Positions 16,494-24,690 of a stretch of 47,839 bases of DNA are shown here, piece after piece. Both the position numbers and the translations under genes were made by a program. Positions within the stretch are counted from its first letter, which is position 1; every line of letters begins with the position of its first letter. Source of the stretch: JACCTH01 sp050741915 (GTDB lineage Bacteria; Actinomycetota; Acidimicrobiia; Spongiisociales; ZC4RG35); contig JBOGEX010000036.1 of assembly GCA_050741915.1 (NCBI GenBank), positions 1-47,839 of the forward strand, read 5' to 3'. The notes under the pieces were generated by a model. It saw only the letters and a list, made by a program, of their open reading frames with translations, had not been told where the DNA came from and ran no database searches.

Positions 16494-17881
16494 TGGTCGG
16501 GCGAGCGGGCCGCCCACCACGTCTTGACGATCGCGAGCGCCTCTTCCTCGGTAAACGGGCCCTCCTCGATCCGCCGCTCGTAAAGGAGGTCCATGATCTC
16601 GCCCACCACCGGTCCCGGCTTGATGCCGAGAAACTCCATCACTCGATGGCCATCGATGGGCGGGCGCATGGCATCGAGTGTCTCTTGGGCCGCCAGCTCG
16701 GCGATCCGCTCCTCCAGCTCATCAATGCGCTGGCCGATGAAGATCGCCTTGCGCGGGTTGGCGGTGGTGACGTCGCATCGCACCAACTCATTCAAGGGGG
16801 CGAGCAGATGACCGGCGTCGCGCACGTAGCGCCGCACGGCGGCATCGGTCCAACCCATCTTCAGAGTGTGGGGCCGCAAATGGAGGAAAACGAGGCGAGA
16901 GACGTCGTCGATGATCTCGCGCGGATATCGCAAGGCCCGCATTCGCTCCCTCGCCATTCGCTGGCCGACAACTTCGTGGTGGTGGAAGCTGACGCCCTCG
17001 GGGCCGAAAGCGCGGGTGGCGGGCTTGCCGACGTCGTGGAGCAATGCCCCCAGACGGATCACCAGCTCGGGTTGGGTCTTGTCGACCACGGCCAGGGTGT
17101 GAGCCAGCACGTCCTTGTGCTGATGGATCGGATCTTGTTCCATGGCGAGCGCCTCGAGCTCGGGCAAGAACCAGGCCGAGAGCCCGGCGGCGACGACACC
17201 CAATAGGGCCTCCGAAGGTGTCGGGGCGAGTAGGAGACGCGAGAGCTCATCGCGGATCCTCTCGGCAGAAACGATCTCTAGTCGCGGGGCCAGACGGTGG
17301 GCGGCCCCCAGCACGCGAGCGTCGATGACAAACCCCAAAGTGGCTTGGAATCGGAAGAGGCGAAGCATCCGCAGCGGGTCGTCCGTAAATGAAACCTCGG
17401 GATCGAGGGGCGTGTCCAGCCGCCCTGCGCCGAGGTCGGCCAAGCCGCCAAAGGGATCGACGGCCGCGAGATCAGGAAGACGGAGGGCGATTGAGTTGAT
17501 TGTGAAGTCGCGACGCGAGAGGTCCTCTTCGAGGTCGTCGGAAAAAGACACCACGGGCTTGCGACTGTCGTCCCGATAGATCTCGGAGCGAAACGTGGTG
17601 ATCTCCGCCCCCAGGTCACCCTTTCGCAGGCCGATAGTTCCGAAGGCTTCGCCTACCCGATAGACGGCGTCAGCCCACCCCTCGACGATGGCGCGTATCT
17701 GTTCCGGTCGGGCGTCGGTGGTGAAGTCGAGATCGGTGTGCGGCCTTTCCAGTAAGGCATCACGGACGGACCCTCCGACCAGGAAGAGGGAGTGACCGGC
17801 GGCTGCGAAGCGCCCAGCCAACTCGAAACTCGGGCTGCCCGGCTCCACCAGCCAGGAAAGCCGATTCGGTGTCATTGCCAT
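16487..17881 (-). CDS. cca: CCA tRNA nucleotidyltransferase (PcnA type)
   Basis: A 464-residue class II nucleotidyltransferase with an HD domain, which adds or repairs the CCA end of tRNA. The head domain contains FLVGGSVRDALLERPHTDLDFTT (G-G-S-VRD and the metal-binding D-x-D), and EEDLSRRDFTINSIALRL matches the RRDFTINA motif. The HD domain is clear in HQHKDVLAHTLAVVD and LGALLHDVGKP. The equivalent actinobacterial gene pcnA (Rv3907c) also marks this edge of the origin region. The start ATG at 17881 has a second ATG two codons in. The upstream neighbour is divergent. Confidence 0.93.
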   Translation of the reverse strand: MAMTPNRLSWLVEPGSPSFELAGRFAAAGHSLFLVGGSVRDALLERPHTDLDFTTDARPEQIRAIVEGWADAVYRVGEAFGTIGLRKGDLGAEITTFRSEIYRDDSRKPVVSFSDDLEEDLSRRDFTINSIALRLPDLAAVDPFGGLADLGAGRLDTPLDPEVSFTDDPLRMLRLFRFQATLGFVIDARVLGAAHRLAPRLEIVSAERIRDELSRLLLAPTPSEALLGVVAAGLSAWFLPELEALAMEQDPIHQHKDVLAHTLAVVDKTQPELVIRLGALLHDVGKPATRAFGPEGVSFHHHEVVGQRMARERMRALRYPREIIDDVSRLVFLHLRPHTLKMGWTDAAVRRYVRDAGHLLAPLNELVRCDVTTANPRKAIFIGQRIDELEERIAELAAQETLDAMRPPIDGHRVMEFLGIKPGPVVGEIMDLLYERRIEEGPFTEEEALAIVKTWWAARSPDHL

Positions 17882-17990
17882 CCGAGCTTAGAAAAGTGAC
17901 CCTGAGCACAGTTAGGAGCACTGGCTTAAGGGAGCATTGGGCCTAACCGATACAACCAGCATCCCCTCGGATCAAAGGAACTCGTTAATC

Positions 17991-19073
17991 GTGGATATGG
18001 CAATAGAGGAGCTGCTGCACCGAGCGGTTTCGGCCGGAGCGTCGGATCTACACCTCAAGGTTGGGTCTCCACCAGTGGTACGAGTGGCGGGAGAACTGCG
18101 TCGCCTCCACGGCGTGCCCAGTCTCCGTCCCGACGACACCGAAACGTTCGCCCAGTCGATCTTCACTCAGCGAGCAGTGAAAGAGTTCAAGGAAAAGGGT
18201 GACGCCGATTTTGCCTTTGGCCGACCCGAGCTAGGCCGTTTTCGAGTGACCGCGTTTCGGCAGCGGGGCTCGATCAGTCTGGTGATGCGACGGGTGCCCA
18301 ATGACACCGTTTCTTTCGAAGAGCTGGGCCTCCCCCCGATTTTGCGACGCCTTTCGAACGAGCAAATGGGACTGCTGCTCGTCACTGGACCGTCCGGCTC
18401 CGGAAAGACCTCGACGATGTCAGCGATGATCGATCACATCAACAGCACCCGTCCGGTCTCGATCGTCACCGTTGAGAATCCAATCGAGGTGTTGCATCCG
18501 GACAAGATGGCAATCGTCGCTCAGCGGGAAGTTGGTGTCGACACGGCGACGTTCGCAGAAGCGATCGGACGGGCCGTGCGCCAGGATGCCGACGTGATCG
18601 CTATCTCCCATATCGACGACTATGAGACGGCGCGAGCTGCGATCGGCGCCGCCGAGACCGGCCATCTGGTTATTTCGTCGATGCATACGATCGATCCCGC
18701 CGACACCATCACTCGACTCGTGGGCTACTACCCGGTGCCGGAGCAGGCGCTTGCCCGCCGCCAACTCTCGGCCCATCTCAAAGCCATTCTCAGCCAGCGG
18801 CTCCTCGAAACCACCGATGGAGGATCGCGGGCTCTGGCCACCGAGCTATTGACCAACAACGAAAGGGTCCGGGATCGCATCGTCGATGGCAATCTCACCG
18901 GAACGATCGATGAAGTGTTGAAGGAGTCAGAGTTCAGCGGCATGCATACTTTCGATCAGACGCTGCAATCGCTGGTCTTGACTCGACGGATCTCGGTCCG
19001 TTCGGCCCTCCCCCACTCGCGCAATCCGCACGAGCTTCGTGCCCGCGCCCTCGAGGCCGGCCTCGAGCTCTAA
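17991..19073 (+). CDS. PilT-like secretion/retraction ATPase with altered catalytic motifs
   Basis: A 360-residue protein of the PilT/GspE ATPase family. The N-terminal domain has SAGASDLHLKVGSPP and the ATPase core has Walker A GPSGSGKTST (Lys139). The AAETGHLVISSMHT His-box is normal. Two catalytic sites differ from PilT: the Asp-box EDPIE reads ENPIE (Asn163), and the Walker B GE(M/I)RD reads SHIDD, with His207 where the catalytic glutamate should be. It may bind ATP but hydrolyse it poorly, or not act as a motor. No pilin or pilus genes are in the window. The GTG at 17991 (AAAGGAA upstream, homologue-like N-terminus) is preferred over a TTG at 17937. Confidence 0.82.
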   Translation: MDMAIEELLHRAVSAGASDLHLKVGSPPVVRVAGELRRLHGVPSLRPDDTETFAQSIFTQRAVKEFKEKGDADFAFGRPELGRFRVTAFRQRGSISLVMRRVPNDTVSFEELGLPPILRRLSNEQMGLLLVTGPSGSGKTSTMSAMIDHINSTRPVSIVTVENPIEVLHPDKMAIVAQREVGVDTATFAEAIGRAVRQDADVIAISHIDDYETARAAIGAAETGHLVISSMHTIDPADTITRLVGYYPVPEQALARRQLSAHLKAILSQRLLETTDGGSRALATELLTNNERVRDRIVDGNLTGTIDEVLKESEFSGMHTFDQTLQSLVLTRRISVRSALPHSRNPHELRARALEAGLEL

Positions 19074-19762
19074 GTCGATTCTTGAACGAAAGGGAGGATC
19101 GTCCCCGAAGGATTGGTTCTCAGAACCCCGGTGATCTGGGTGACACCATGGGGCAGCGCCCGGCTGTCGCCCGAGGAGCAGCCCCCATCTGACTCGGACT
19201 GGTAGGTGGTTGAGCACGACTCCGGTTGGTACTCGATTCCTTCCAGAGAGACACCAGCGGCGTTCGACCAGATCACAGCCACCGGCTGGGCATCGCAGCG
19301 ACAGAATGCCTCGGTCCAGGTCATAGCCGCGATGAGTCGGTCTCCTGGGCCGTAGAGACTCCGAACATGCCGTTCTTCTCCGCTGCCAAGATCGCTGACA
19401 GCCCCTCGCCACCAACCGGCGCCCAGCTCGGGATCGATACTGATACTCAACCGGTAGCTATTTCCCGCCCTCCAGGGATAGGCCATGGTGTGAGGGTTCC
19501 CGATCGGGGAAGGCAATTCCGAATCGGTGCCGGTGAGGATCGTTCCGGACGAGTCGTAGCCGCCCCAGTTGACTGCCGTTCCGCCCGGGTATTGCTCGTG
19601 CCATTGCAGACCGAGGTGGGCACCCCCACTGACCCCTTCCGGTCCCGAGAAGCTCGCCTGTAGGGCCCAGAAGTACAGGTCGGTCGTCAGCGGATACTGG
19701 GGGATGCTGATGGTGACGGCAACGCTTTTCAACTCGGCCCGGGGAAGCCAGTGCAAATGCAT
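19070..19762 (-). CDS. hypothetical protein of unknown function
   Basis: About 230 residues, not recognised. It is rich in tryptophan, glycine and serine, with patterns such as FSGPEGVSGGAHLGLQW and NWGGYDSSG that suggest a beta-rich, possibly carbohydrate- or surface-associated domain (weak inference). It has several cysteines towards the C-terminus (FCRCD, ESCS, GGCSS). No signal peptide follows the ATG at 19762. The reading frame stays open upstream through a REP-like repeat to an ATG at 19858, so the true start is uncertain and neither has a good ribosome site. Its TAG overlaps the stop of the convergent PilT-like gene. Confidence 0.6.
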   Translation of the reverse strand: MHLHWLPRAELKSVAVTISIPQYPLTTDLYFWALQASFSGPEGVSGGAHLGLQWHEQYPGGTAVNWGGYDSSGTILTGTDSELPSPIGNPHTMAYPWRAGNSYRLSISIDPELGAGWWRGAVSDLGSGEERHVRSLYGPGDRLIAAMTWTEAFCRCDAQPVAVIWSNAAGVSLEGIEYQPESCSTTYQSESDGGCSSGDSRALPHGVTQITGVLRTNPSGTILPFVQEST

Positions 19763-19798
19763 TGAGGAGGCCCGATTCGCCGACGTCGGGTAACCCGA

Positions 19799-19842
19799 GT
19801 TTCTCCCCGGGGGAGAACCGGCGGAGCCGGGGAGGGGGCCAT
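19799..19842. repeat. REP-like palindromic repeat, copy C
   Basis: GTTTCTCCCCGGGGGAGAA followed by CCGGCGGAGCCGG and GGAGGGGG, matching the core of the other copies. The first part is itself a near-perfect hairpin (TTCTCCCC/GGGGAGAA). It separates the deacetylase gene from the downstream unknown gene and ends 3 bp before the deacetylase stop. Confidence 0.65.
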
Positions 19843-19845
19843 CCG

Positions 19846-20871
19846 TCACAGCGACCAAAAACGGGCGGCGTGTTGCTTCGCCACCTCGAGCGCCTGATAG
19901 GCCAGCTGGGGTGAACGGTTGTCGAGTTCGTCCGCAAAGTCGCCTGCGCCAGAAAAATCGCTCAGGTCAGCGAGTCCCCGCAGTGTGGCGTCGACTCCCG
20001 ATGCCAGCGCCTCGAGGTCATAACCCCCTTCGAGAAAGACGATCGCCGGTGCAACCGGGAGGATTTCCCGCAGACGCTGTGCCATGTACCCGTAATCCGA
20101 TGCCTGGAGACGGAGGCCGCCAAGGGGATCGTTCTGGTGGGCGTCATATCCGGCGCTGATCAGAAGCCAATCGGGTTGAAACTGGGTGACGATCGGTGAG
20201 ACCAGCTCCTCGAAGGCGCGGCGATAAAGGTCGCCCCCCGTCAAATGTGGTATCGGCAGGTTGACCGTGGTCCCCTGCCCTTTCTCGATGTCCTCTATCT
20301 GACCGGTCAAGGGATAGAACGGTGCTTGGTGAATGCTCACATAGAGCACTTCGGCCGCGTCCAAGAACATCTCTTGGGTCCCGTTGCCGTGATGGACATC
20401 CCAGTCGATGATCGCCACCCGTGACCCTTGTCGGCGCAGGTGAGCGGCGGCGACGGCGACGTTGTTGAGGAAGCAAAACCCCATCGCCCGGTTGGAGGTG
20501 GCGTGGTGCCCCGGCGGCCGAACGGCCGCCAGGGCAATGCCCCCTGGATCAAGCACCGGAATCGCCGTCAGCCCTGACCCCGCCGCTCGGAGCGAGGCCT
20601 CCCAGGTGGCGACGACGGCGTGGGTGTCGGAGTCGATCGATCCTCCTCCGCGCAAACAGAACTCCTCGAGAGCGTCGACATATGGAGGGTCATGGACCAA
20701 GGTCAACGCCGCCCGATCTGCTGGCAATGGCACTACCGGCTTGATTGCGAGCCCGGAGCGATGCATTCCATCTGCCACCGCCCGCAGACGTTCGGACCGC
20801 TCGACGTGCCGGTCGCCTGCGAAGTGTTGGTAGAAGACATCGTGCGACAGGTAGACGACCTCCACCCCCAT
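19846..20871 (-). CDS. histone deacetylase family protein (class II HDAC/AcuC-like)
   Basis: A 341-residue zinc deacetylase of the arginase-deacetylase fold, which removes acetyl groups from lysines or from small acetylated amines. Active-site elements are all visible: RPPGHHA with the histidine pair, GFCFLNNVAVAA, IIDWDVHHGNGTQ (zinc Asp and His), ISAGYDAHQNDPLGG (zinc Asp) and FLEGGYD near the transition-state tyrosine. The ATG at 20871 gives the family-typical start and has GGGAG five bases upstream; longer forms lack homology. It is divergent from an N-acetyltransferase gene, with only 12 bp between start codons. Confidence 0.9.
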   Translation of the reverse strand: MGVEVVYLSHDVFYQHFAGDRHVERSERLRAVADGMHRSGLAIKPVVPLPADRAALTLVHDPPYVDALEEFCLRGGGSIDSDTHAVVATWEASLRAAGSGLTAIPVLDPGGIALAAVRPPGHHATSNRAMGFCFLNNVAVAAAHLRRQGSRVAIIDWDVHHGNGTQEMFLDAAEVLYVSIHQAPFYPLTGQIEDIEKGQGTTVNLPIPHLTGGDLYRRAFEELVSPIVTQFQPDWLLISAGYDAHQNDPLGGLRLQASDYGYMAQRLREILPVAPAIVFLEGGYDLEALASGVDATLRGLADLSDFSGAGDFADELDNRSPQLAYQALEVAKQHAARFWSL

Positions 20872-20883
20872 ACTCTCCCACAC

Positions 20884-21609
20884 GTGACCGCCACCTCGTA
20901 TGGAGTACGCACCAGGGGGGATTGGCCGCGACCAGTGCTGCTGACTCACGGTTGGGGCCGCGCCTTCGCTCGACCATGGAATGACGACGTGGCGGCCGCG
21001 ACCGTTCGGCTCGAACGCGGCGTCGCCAAGTTTCTCGTCGAGGTCACCGCAGTCGTGGGCGAATGGTCGAAACCAGTTCTTTCGCCGGCGCTGCTTCCGC
21101 ATCGCATTGGCCTTTGGAAGGAAGCGGGATACGAGGTCGCCGAAAGGCTGCTTCTTTTCGAGCACGACCTGAGACATATCGCCCGACCCCAAATTGAGGT
21201 CGAACGGACGGCGTCATTCGAGGAGTTGAACCTGCTGGATCGGGAGGCCTTCTCGCCGCGGTGGAGAATGGGTCGGGCAGGCTTGCGCGAGAGTCTGGAA
21301 GCGACGCCTCGCCGAATCGTCTACCAGGTGTCCGACCACGACGGCATGGCGGGCTTTGCGATCACGGGCGTCGGCTCTGGGCTTGGCTATCTCCAGCGCC
21401 TGGCTGTTGCCCCCCGGGCCGAAGGACAAGGGGTCGGTCGCGCTCTGGTTTCCGCATCGCTTCTCTGGGCGCGGCGGCATGGGGCTTCGAGCCTCTTGGT
21501 CAATACCCAACAGGCGAACGAGCGGGCCGCGGCCGTTTACCGACGGTGTGGGTTCCAGCCGGTAACAGAGGGCCTCACGGTGCTGGCCGCTTTCGGCACC
21601 GACTTCTGA
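20884..21609 (+). CDS. GNAT family N-acetyltransferase with N-terminal extra domain
   Basis: About 241 residues. The C-terminal half is a clear GNAT domain: LQRLAVAPRAEGQGVGRALV is the acetyl-CoA binding loop (R/Q-x-x-G-x-G/A), followed by LLVNTQQANERAAAVYRRCGFQP. The N-terminal half (SPALLPHRIGLWKEAGYEVAERLLLFEHDL) resembles a degenerate GNAT copy, as in two-domain actinobacterial enzymes. The GTG at 20884 is provisional and has no ribosome site; GTG at 20935 is another option. The stop abuts the next gene (TGAATG), so it heads the pseudokinase-sigma factor-thioredoxin operon. A relation to the divergent deacetylase is possible but unproven. Confidence 0.8.
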   Translation: MTATSYGVRTRGDWPRPVLLTHGWGRAFARPWNDDVAAATVRLERGVAKFLVEVTAVVGEWSKPVLSPALLPHRIGLWKEAGYEVAERLLLFEHDLRHIARPQIEVERTASFEELNLLDREAFSPRWRMGRAGLRESLEATPRRIVYQVSDHDGMAGFAITGVGSGLGYLQRLAVAPRAEGQGVGRALVSASLLWARRHGASSLLVNTQQANERAAAVYRRCGFQPVTEGLTVLAAFGTDF

Positions 21610-22914
21610 ATGCCCCCGCCCCTCCCCGCTCGCTATCGGCTCGAAGTGCGACTTGGTCGCGACCAGGACATTGAGGAGTGGCTGGCGACGGACGAGCATC
21701 TCGATCGCCCGGTGCTGATTCGCTTGCTGGGGCCCGACGCCACGGAGAAGCGACGCACCGAGTTCCTCAATGCCGTGAGAGGCGCGGCCGCAGTTAGGCA
21801 TCCTCATCTCGAGCCGATCTTCGAAGCCGAAGAGGTATCAGGCGGTGCCTATTTCGTGTCGGAATGGAACGGAGGAATGACGCTCCAGAGCCGCCTCGAC
21901 GCCGGCGAGACCATGGACTACCAGGAGTTCGCTGCCAACGCCTCGGGACTGGCTGGAGCCCTGGCGGCGCTCCACCGAGCGGGTCTCCTCCATGCCGCCA
22001 TCGAAGCGGGGTCGATCCTCTACACGGTTTCTCGTCCGGCCCGTCTCGGCGGCTTCGGGCGAGCCCGCCGTTACTTGGTAACCACTGCGGGTGATGTCTC
22101 CGACCTGGCTGGCGTCCTCGAACAAGCTCTCACCGGCTTCGCTCCCGGCGGGCCACCGCCCTCCGAGGTGGTCGACGGTGTCCCCCCCGAAGTTGACCGA
22201 ACCTTGCAGGCCGCCCGCCGGGCCGAGCTCAATGCCGACGCCTTCTGTCATGCCTTAGAAGCAATTCCGCGGCCGGCACCACCCATCGAGGTCCCTGCTC
22301 GCAGCTGGCGAACCTTGGTGCTGGCCGCCGTCCTAACGGTGCTGGCCGCGGGCCTGATCGTGATTGGTCGGGTCTTGGCTGGCGACACCGGGGTCCCGGT
22401 GGTTCCCCAACCAGCTGGAACGATTCCCACCCCGACCGAGGCCGCCACCACTCTCCTCCCCAACATCACTGCCGAGGACCAACGTCCGCCGCCGGCAATT
22501 GTCGGCGCCGCCACCTTTGATCCTTTCGGTGAAGGGGGCGAGAACGATCAGAACGTCGGAGCCACGATCGATGGTGATGTCAGTACTACGTGGCGCACCG
22601 AGCGCTACCGCGATCCCATGGAGTTGCTCAAGCCCGGAGTCGGGTTGACGGTCTCCCTCACCGGCAGCCCCAGCACCCTCGAGATCGTCGCCATATCCGC
22701 CGGCGCCGACCTCAGTATCCGGTGGTCGACCGGAAGACCCGACGATCCCGGCGGATGGGAGGTCATCGCCACCGGTCGAACTGAGGGCGGACCCGTCACA
22801 TTTCAGCTCCCCGAACGGAGCGGCGGGAACTGGCTCCTCTGGTTCACTTCGCTGCCCCGTCAGTCGGACGGTGATTATTGGATCAGCATCGGGGAGATAC
22901 GCTTCCACGCATGA
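21610..22914 (+). CDS. freestanding pseudokinase with one membrane helix and discoidin-like outer domain (MurJ C-terminal-region-like)
   Basis: A 434-residue protein in three parts. Residues 1-220 are protein-kinase-like but lack catalysis: the VAIK lysine is Arg38, the HRDLKPxN loop reads HAAIEAGSI (128-136), and the DFG aspartate is Gly148. A membrane helix lies at about 235-255. The outer part (290-434) has a discoidin/F5-8-like pattern (GATIDGDVSTTWRTE). In mycobacteria this pseudokinase-helix-outer domain is the C-terminal half of MviN/MurJ (Rv3910) and sits just before sigM; its kinase part binds FhaA. Here the flippase half is absent. ATGA overlap with the sigma factor gene, and zero gap from the GNAT gene. 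Confidence 0.8.
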   Translation: MPPPLPARYRLEVRLGRDQDIEEWLATDEHLDRPVLIRLLGPDATEKRRTEFLNAVRGAAAVRHPHLEPIFEAEEVSGGAYFVSEWNGGMTLQSRLDAGETMDYQEFAANASGLAGALAALHRAGLLHAAIEAGSILYTVSRPARLGGFGRARRYLVTTAGDVSDLAGVLEQALTGFAPGGPPPSEVVDGVPPEVDRTLQAARRAELNADAFCHALEAIPRPAPPIEVPARSWRTLVLAAVLTVLAAGLIVIGRVLAGDTGVPVVPQPAGTIPTPTEAATTLLPNITAEDQRPPPAIVGAATFDPFGEGGENDQNVGATIDGDVSTTWRTERYRDPMELLKPGVGLTVSLTGSPSTLEIVAISAGADLSIRWSTGRPDDPGGWEVIATGRTEGGPVTFQLPERSGGNWLLWFTSLPRQSDGDYWISIGEIRFHA

Positions 22915-23489
22915 CCGCCGGTCTCGACGATGCGGTGTTGATCGAGCGAGTGGTGGGGGGTGATCACGAAGCCTTTACCGCTCTGATGCGCCGGCACCAG
23001 GACCGAATTTTCTCGCTTTGTCTCCGAATGGTGGGAAATCGGGCTTCGGCCCTCGATGCCACGCAGGAGACATTTCTCACTCTCTATCGCAAGGCCAGCC
23101 AATACCGGGCGGGTGCGGCCGTCGGGACCTGGCTCTACCGAATTGCCATCAACACTTGTTACGACCTACTGCGGCGAGAGCGACGGCGTCCATCGGAGCC
23201 GATGCCGGAGTACCTCGATCCCGCCGACCCCACGGCTGCGGATGCTTTTACGTCAGTCGAGCTGGCCGCACCGATCGCTGCTGCTCTGGTGAATCTCAGC
23301 GCTGACTTCCGCTCGGTCGTAGTCCTCTCCGACATCGAAGGATTCAGCTTGCCGGAAGTGGCCGCGAGGCTCGAATTACCGATCGGCACGGTCAAATCGC
23401 GCCTCTTTCGGGCCCGGCGCCAATTGGCCGCCGAGCTGGGGAACCTTTCAGGGGGCGCGGGGCATCAAAGCCTTACCGACGAACTATGA
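22911..23489 (+). CDS. sigM: ECF RNA polymerase sigma factor, SigM-like
   Basis: A 192-residue ECF sigma factor. Region 2 is visible in HEAFTALMRRHQDRIFSLCLRMVGN and DATQETFLTLYRKASQYRAGAAVGTWLYRIAINTCYDLLRR (core binding and -10 recognition). Region 4 lies in ALVNLSADFRSVVVLSDIEGFSLPEVAARLELPIGTVKSRLFRARRQL, a helix-turn-helix for the -35. The ATG at 22911 overlaps the pseudokinase stop by 4 bp, and the stop overlaps the anti-sigma start. The place next to trxB-trxA-cwlM matches sigM (Rv3911) of mycobacteria, so a role in envelope or redox stress is likely by context. Confidence 0.9.
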   Translation: MTAGLDDAVLIERVVGGDHEAFTALMRRHQDRIFSLCLRMVGNRASALDATQETFLTLYRKASQYRAGAAVGTWLYRIAINTCYDLLRRERRRPSEPMPEYLDPADPTAADAFTSVELAAPIAAALVNLSADFRSVVVLSDIEGFSLPEVAARLELPIGTVKSRLFRARRQLAAELGNLSGGAGHQSLTDEL

Positions 23490-24232
23490 ACAGGATGAAC
23501 CACAGCACCCACAACCTGGAGCTTCTGGCGGCTCATGCCTCGGGGCATGAGCCAGATCGAGCCGCGGCCGAGACTTTGCTCTCGACTTGTGATGAATGCC
23601 GGCTGGTGTACGAGGAGCAGGTGCAGATGCGCTCCATGCTCGCTCGGGCCGGATATGCCCATCTGAGCGCGAGTGAGCAGGCACAACTGGCGGCGGCGAT
23701 CGGTGCCGCTAGGCCTGGCCCAGCGCGAAGCTTCGAGGCGCGCCGAGCTCAGCCCAAAACGCTCAACCCGATTTGGGGCCGGGTGATGGCCGCAGCAGCG
23801 GCGATGGCAGTCGTCGTCGGGGTGGGAGCGACCATTGCCAGCCAGCAAGGAGGAGACTTGGCGGCGACCACAACGGTCGCGGCCGACACAGCGGCGGCGC
23901 CGGAATTCGCCACCGGCGGCGCTGAGAACGGTGAACGAGCCCCAGCGACAACGGCTGCGTCGGCCGAAGCCACCCTTTACCAACTCGAGGCCGCCGGAGA
24001 CCTCGACCGGCTCAAGGCGGAGGCCGAGGCTCTGTCGGATGAAACCACCGCTCAAGACAGCGCCGCTCTCGACGCCCAATGTGCTGAAGAGACAGAAGAT
24101 CTCACGGTCAGCGCGCGAGGCGAAAGCACCTACCAGGAGCGCGCCGTTCTCCTCCTCCTCGCCGAGGAGGACGGAGACCTGTTGCCCCGCGCCTTCTTCA
24201 CCGACAACTGCTCAGAGATCCCGCTTCCTTAG
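23486..24232 (+). CDS. membrane anti-sigma factor with incomplete zinc motif
   Basis: A 248-residue single-pass protein: cytoplasmic N-terminus, membrane helix at about 98-118, and an Ala/Thr/Glu-rich outer part. The N-terminal region resembles the anti-sigma domain that clamps ECF sigma factors. The zinc motif H-x3-C-x2-C is only partly kept: Cys35 and Cys38 are present, but the preceding histidine is Leu31; His17 might substitute. It may therefore respond differently from redox-sensing zinc anti-sigma factors. It overlaps the sigma gene by 4 bp and equals Rv3912 by position. Its sequence is low-complexity between residues 120 and 165. Confidence 0.8.
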   Translation: MNRMNHSTHNLELLAAHASGHEPDRAAAETLLSTCDECRLVYEEQVQMRSMLARAGYAHLSASEQAQLAAAIGAARPGPARSFEARRAQPKTLNPIWGRVMAAAAAMAVVVGVGATIASQQGGDLAATTTVAADTAAAPEFATGGAENGERAPATTAASAEATLYQLEAAGDLDRLKAEAEALSDETTAQDSAALDAQCAEETEDLTVSARGESTYQERAVLLLLAEEDGDLLPRAFFTDNCSEIPLP

Positions 24233-24385
24233 GCGCCCGTTCCGGTGCAGCCGGGGAGGGGGGAAGGGCTCCCGGTGTCAAACCCCCCTCGGCGCTTCAG
24301 GCCACTCCCCCCAACGCTCGCTGTTTCTTCGCCCGCCGGGGGAAATACCGGCGCAGCCGGGGAGGGGAAGGTTCTCTGGGGGGGA
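24233..24385. repeat. REP-like palindromic repeat cluster, copy D
   Basis: Two CCGG(C/T)GCAGCCGGGGAGGGG cores (about 24243-24262 and 24348-24367) flank a segment with CCCCCTCGGCGCTTC and AACGCTCGCTGTTTC. The cluster fills the 182-bp gap between the anti-sigma gene and the small membrane protein gene, apart from the last 30 bases with the ribosome site. It would insert strong hairpins into any read-through transcript from sigM to trxB and may uncouple their expression. Confidence 0.65.
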
Positions 24386-24414
24386 CACAGAAACTGGCGT
24401 AATCTGAGGAAGCT

Positions 24415-24690
24415 ATGGACGACTTTCCCGCCAGGTTTGCCGATTTCCTGGAGATGGTCGCCACCCGGATCCGCTCGCTCACAGTCGACCGGGTCAACCG
24501 CTGGATCCGTCTCTCGTCCTTGGGAATGGCCGCGGCCACCCTGGGGTTGCTGGCGTTGGTGTTTCTCTTACTTTCGATCTACGGCGCGCTGGCAATTCCA
24601 CTCGGTTCCGATGGGGCATTCGCCGTGCTCGGACTGGTCGTCCTGATAGTCGGGATCATCACCTGGAGCAACAGGAAGAAGACCTCGTGA
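24415..24690 (+). CDS. small two-helix membrane protein
   Basis: A 91-residue protein, not assigned to a named family. An amphipathic N-terminal part (to about residue 32) is followed by two membrane helices (about 36-58 and 64-84) and a basic tail SNRKKTS. GAGGA five bases before the ATG is a good ribosome site. The stop overlaps the GTG of trxB (GTGA), so the two are translationally coupled. Similar short membrane genes sit in front of trxB in some actinobacteria (recollection, not checked). Function unknown. Confidence 0.7.
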   Translation: MDDFPARFADFLEMVATRIRSLTVDRVNRWIRLSSLGMAAATLGLLALVFLLLSIYGALAIPLGSDGAFAVLGLVVLIVGIITWSNRKKTS

